Assembly (NCBI GenBank): GCA_023132135.1
Contig: JAGLYR010000023.1
Span: 1-17,382 of the forward strand
Direction of reading: 5' to 3'
DNA: 17,382 nucleotides
Source: Candidatus Eiseniibacteriota bacterium
GTDB taxonomy: Bacteria > Arandabacterota > Arandabacteria > JAGLYR01
Position numbers and translations under genes: made by a program. The notes under the pieces are model-generated. The model was not told the origin of the DNA and did no database searches. It was given only the letters and a program-made list of their open reading frames with translations. This document shows positions 14,506 through 17,382 of this stretch, one piece after another (position 1 is the stretch's first letter; every line of letters begins with the position of its first letter).

Positions 14506-14577
14506 ATTATTGGAACTTCCGTCCCCGCCATACGTATGTACCGGTAGACGATTCCAGCACCTCGCAATGGAGAGAGA

Positions 14578-16839
14578 ATGACCGAATTCGCTCGAAATGC
14601 CCGGAGAGTGGGGACCGCCATGGCTGTCCTGGCCATGGTCGCCTCACCAGGGGCGGTCGAAGCTGAGGAGACGAACTTCGAAAAGGCTACCTACGAAGTG
14701 TCCCGGGCTGTCTCGCCTGTTCGCATTGATGGTGTTCTGGATGAGGAAACCTGGAAGCACGCGGTCGTCATCAATCTGCCCTACGAAATCATGCCCGGGG
14801 AGAACATCCCGCCGCCGGTCTCTACCGAGTGCCTGATCACCTACGACGATCGGAACCTCTACGCCGGGTTCCGGGCCCACGACCCCGATCCCTCGCAAAT
14901 CCGCGCCCACTACTGTGACCGGGACAAGGCATATCGGAATGACTACGTCGGGATCATGATCGATCCCTTCAACGATGAGCGCAGGGGACTCGAGTTCTTC
15001 TGCAATCCTTTCGGGGTGCAGATGGATTTTTCCCGGAACGACGTCTCCAGCGGTAATCAGGAGGACGCGACGTGGGATGCCATCTGGAAGTCGGCCGGTC
15101 GCATTACCGACGAAGGGTACACGGTGGAGATGGCCATTCCCTTCACATCGCTGCGTTTCCCGAGAACCGAAGGCAGGCAGACCTGGGGGTTCATGGCCTT
15201 CCGGGCGTATCCCCGGACAGACCGCCACCAGATCGGGAGCAAGCCCTACAACCGGGATCTCAACTGCATGGTCTGCCAGTGGGACAAGATCGTAGGATTC
15301 GAAGGGATTACACCCGGCCGGAATATTGAGATAGCCCCCACCTTCACCGCTCATCGTACCGACGAGAGAGAGGAGTTCCCGGAAGGATCGATAGCGAACG
15401 GTGATCCGGACCCGGAGCTCGGCATCTCGGCCCGATGGGGTATCACGCCCAACTGGAGCGTCCAGGCGGCGCTCAATCCCGATTTCTCCCAGATCGAGGC
15501 CGATATGGCCCAGCTGGAAATCAACACGAGGTACGCGCTCTATTTCCCCGAGAAGCGCCCGTTTTTCATGGAAGGCGCCGACTTCTTCCGGACCCCCATC
15601 GAGGCCGTGTACACAAGAACCGTGGTTGAACCTTCCCGGGGTCTCAAGCTCAGCGGGAAGGAGGGTAGGAGCGCTCTCGGTGTCTTCACGGCCCGGGATG
15701 ACGTCACGAGCCTGATGTTTCCATCCAATCAGGGCTCGGATATCATTTTGCTGGATCAGGACGTGACTACCGGTGTGTTTCGCTACCGCCGCGACGTGGG
15801 AGAGACATCCAACCTGGGAGTTCTGACCACGGCGAGGGAGGGAGACGAGTACCGCAACCGCGTGTACGGAGTGGATGGAAATCTCTGGCTGACCTCAAAA
15901 GATCTCATCCGGTTCCAGCTCCTGGGGACGATGACAAACTACCCCTGGGAGACGGCCGAGGAGAACGACCAGCCACACAAACTGTTTCATGGATTCGGGG
16001 CGGACGTGGTCTACCAGCATGGAGAGCGGGACTGGCAATGGTGGGCCTACTGGGATCATCGCGACCCCGGATTCAGGGCGGATGTGGGTTTTGTCCGGAG
16101 GGTGGATCTTCGGGAGTTCGGACTTGGCGGACAGCACACCTGGTGGGGTGAGCCGGGAGCCCGGCTCAGGCGCGTCTTCCTGGGCCTGGAGGGAGAACGA
16201 ACGGAGGATCACAGTGGATTGCTGACCGACAGGTCCGTCAACCTGTTTGCCGGCGCCGAAGGCCCCTACCAATCATGGCTCCAGACGCGGGTCTGGCATG
16301 AGACCGAGTACTATGACGGGGACACCTACGATCTGAACGCGGGGCACTTCTTCTTCAACATCCGTCCCTCGGGAGATTTCACCTGCTCTGTGGGCGGCAA
16401 CCTCGGCGAAGCCATCGACTACGATAATTCCCGGAAGGGGAAAAGGATTCGCCTGTCGCCCGGACTCACCCGGGATCTTTTCCGGCACCTGTACCTGCAG
16501 GTCGATCATACCTTTGAGCGGTTCTACGTGGATGGGGACCGGCTTTTCGAAGCGCGCCTCCACCAGGCGCGTCTGACCTACCAGTTCAATATCCGGACCT
16601 TCGCCCGCGCGATCGTCCAGTACGTCGACATCGATCGCAATGTGGATCTCTACATCGACGAAGACACCGATGCCGAATCCCGGGATCTCTTCACCCAGTT
16701 CCTCTTTTCCTACAAGGTCAACCCGCAGACGGTATGTTTCCTGGGTTACTCCGACAACTGGGAACGCGAGATCGGATTCGATCTGACCCAGAGCGACCGG
16801 ACGTTTTTCCTCAAAATCGGGTACGCGTGGGTCCAGTAG
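14578..16839 (+). CDS. DUF5916-type outer-membrane beta-barrel protein with CBM9-like domain
   Basis: The 753 aa start with a signal peptide (basic MTEFARNARR, hydrophobic 11-27, likely cut after A29). Residues 45-255 look like a CBM9-like beta-sandwich, opening with PVRIDGVLDEETW (47-59), as seen in carbohydrate-binding and related surface proteins. From about 260 a DUF5916-type beta-barrel follows, with the family hallmark FPEKRPFFMEGADFF at 323-337, alternating aromatic strands and a terminal strand ending FFLKIGYAWVQ, as expected for insertion by the Bam machinery. It should sit in the outer membrane, perhaps binding or passing a glycan or other ligand; the real function of the family is unknown. 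GGAGAGAG lies just before the ATG. No partner gene is adjacent. It ends in TAG inside a hairpin shared with the next, convergent gene. Confidence 0.88.
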   Translation: MTEFARNARRVGTAMAVLAMVASPGAVEAEETNFEKATYEVSRAVSPVRIDGVLDEETWKHAVVINLPYEIMPGENIPPPVSTECLITYDDRNLYAGFRAHDPDPSQIRAHYCDRDKAYRNDYVGIMIDPFNDERRGLEFFCNPFGVQMDFSRNDVSSGNQEDATWDAIWKSAGRITDEGYTVEMAIPFTSLRFPRTEGRQTWGFMAFRAYPRTDRHQIGSKPYNRDLNCMVCQWDKIVGFEGITPGRNIEIAPTFTAHRTDEREEFPEGSIANGDPDPELGISARWGITPNWSVQAALNPDFSQIEADMAQLEINTRYALYFPEKRPFFMEGADFFRTPIEAVYTRTVVEPSRGLKLSGKEGRSALGVFTARDDVTSLMFPSNQGSDIILLDQDVTTGVFRYRRDVGETSNLGVLTTAREGDEYRNRVYGVDGNLWLTSKDLIRFQLLGTMTNYPWETAEENDQPHKLFHGFGADVVYQHGERDWQWWAYWDHRDPGFRADVGFVRRVDLREFGLGGQHTWWGEPGARLRRVFLGLEGERTEDHSGLLTDRSVNLFAGAEGPYQSWLQTRVWHETEYYDGDTYDLNAGHFFFNIRPSGDFTCSVGGNLGEAIDYDNSRKGKRIRLSPGLTRDLFRHLYLQVDHTFERFYVDGDRLFEARLHQARLTYQFNIRTFARAIVQYVDIDRNVDLYIDEDTDAESRDLFTQFLFSYKVNPQTVCFLGYSDNWEREIGFDLTQSDRTFFLKIGYAWVQ

Positions 16840-16863
16840 TTAGCCTGGGTTATCCAGGCTAAC
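16839..16863. terminator. Hairpin shared by convergent DUF5916 and GNAT genes
   Basis: A 10-bp perfect stem (16839-16848 with 16854-16863, 5-nt loop) begins at the last base of one stop codon and covers the TAA of the opposite gene (16840-16842). There is no T-run on either side. It is placed like the hairpin at 7362-7383. Confidence 0.45.
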
Positions 16864-17268
16864 CTGCATCTCCCTGTGCGGAATCCCCGCGTCCATGAAC
16901 TCTCCGCCGACTGCCTGGAAGCCGTGCCGTTCGTAGAAGGGAATCGCGTGGGTCTGGGCCCAGAGGGTGACGCGTGAGAAGCCCTTCTCCCTGGCCAGGT
17001 CCAGAAGCTTGTGGAGCAGGCGGTCTCCGATTCCCCGGCCGCGCCATTCCTCCAGCACAGCCATTCGCTCGATATGGCCGTCCGCCCTCAGGCGCCCCGT
17101 GCCGACGGCCTCTCCGTCCTCATCGTACGCCAGAACGTGCGCGCAATCCGGATCCAGTCCATCCCACTCCAGTTCCTCCGGGACATTCTGTTCCTTGATG
17201 AAGACCGTCTCGCGAATACGCCGGATGTCGCCTTCGGCTTCCGTCCATTTCACACTGCGGATGGTCAT
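16840..17268 (-). CDS. GNAT-family N-acetyltransferase (ElaA/YjcF-like)
   Basis: Transfers an acetyl group from acetyl-CoA to an unknown substrate. The 142 aa have the ElaA/YjcF-type start (RETVFIKEQNVPEELEWDGLD, about residues 19-39) and the acetyl-CoA loop of GNAT motif A, RMAVLEEWRGRGIG (68-81). A C-terminal IPFYERHGFQAVGGEF stretch (109-124) is typical of motif B. The start at 17268 is chosen because family similarity begins at MTIR. It has no clear ribosome site; an ATG at 17283, with GAGA about 8-10 nt upstream, or a GTG at 17334 are alternatives. It stops with TAA at 16840-16842, right against the DUF5916 gene. The substrate cannot be inferred. Confidence 0.85.
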   Translation of the reverse strand: MTIRSVKWTEAEGDIRRIRETVFIKEQNVPEELEWDGLDPDCAHVLAYDEDGEAVGTGRLRADGHIERMAVLEEWRGRGIGDRLLHKLLDLAREKGFSRVTLWAQTHAIPFYERHGFQAVGGEFMDAGIPHREMQVSLDNPG

Positions 17269-17297
17269 TCGCGTATGTAGCATATCAAGAGTCTCTG

Positions 17298-17343
17298 GCC
17301 TGGACTGTGCACGAACCCGGATGGATTCGCACACAGTCCAGGC
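17298..17343. repeat. Long imperfect hairpin upstream of the GNAT gene
   Basis: A 12-bp perfect stem (17298-17309 with 17332-17343) continues after a 2x2 internal loop with CGAA/TTCG (17312-17315 with 17326-17329) and a 10-nt loop. It could end a gene lying beyond the right edge or sit in the GNAT leader. The last 39 bases of the window hold nothing I can name. Confidence 0.5.
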
Positions 17344-17382
17344 AGGGCAATAGAGAAGTTGTTCGTCTTCTTCCTTCCCCCC

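Overview
The window is about 17.4 kb of GC-rich, gene-dense DNA from a diderm bacterium. An outer-membrane-barrel protein with an N-terminal CBM9-like domain, a signal-peptide-bearing cysteine-rich protein, a type-2 isoleucyl-tRNA synthetase and a divergent leucyl-tRNA synthetase point to an uncultivated lineage near the FCB group (Eisenbacteria- or Krumholzibacteria-like). That placement is an impression from protein style, not a phylogeny. I see no rRNA, tRNA, CRISPR array, transposase or phage gene. Eight of the twelve complete genes end in TAG.

Layout, left to right. A partial ECF sigma factor (minus, running off the left edge) sits 12-21 nt downstream of ileS (minus). ileS has its own good promoter and an unusual GVHH catalytic motif. 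A 366-nt divergent intergenic region follows, with a 9-nt-period repeat and a consensus promoter reading right. That promoter drives a short secreted protein with 18 cysteines whose leader carries two mutually exclusive hairpins. Next come a 139-bp element with perfect 29-bp inverted arms and leuS (plus). leuS converges, through a shared hairpin, on an RDD-domain/signal peptidase I fusion (minus), which lies downstream of an L-lysine 6-aminotransferase (minus).

The central part (10026-13727, minus) is the most interesting. It is a four-gene operon of a corrinoid protein, a homocysteine S-methyltransferase, a stand-alone MetH-type reactivation domain and an MttB-superfamily methyltransferase without pyrrolysine. 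Together these are the parts of cobalamin-dependent methionine synthase on separate chains, with the methyl-folate module replaced by an MttB-like enzyme. The simplest reading is a folate-independent route that moves a methyl group from a quaternary amine to a corrinoid and then to homocysteine, with SAM-dependent repair of the corrinoid. The methyl donor is unknown; the nearby lysine aminotransferase is only a weak hint.

Divergent from this operon is ogt (O6-alkylguanine-DNA alkyltransferase), followed by a strong hairpin, the DUF5916-type outer-membrane protein and a convergent GNAT acetyltransferase. The right edge holds a long imperfect hairpin of unknown role.
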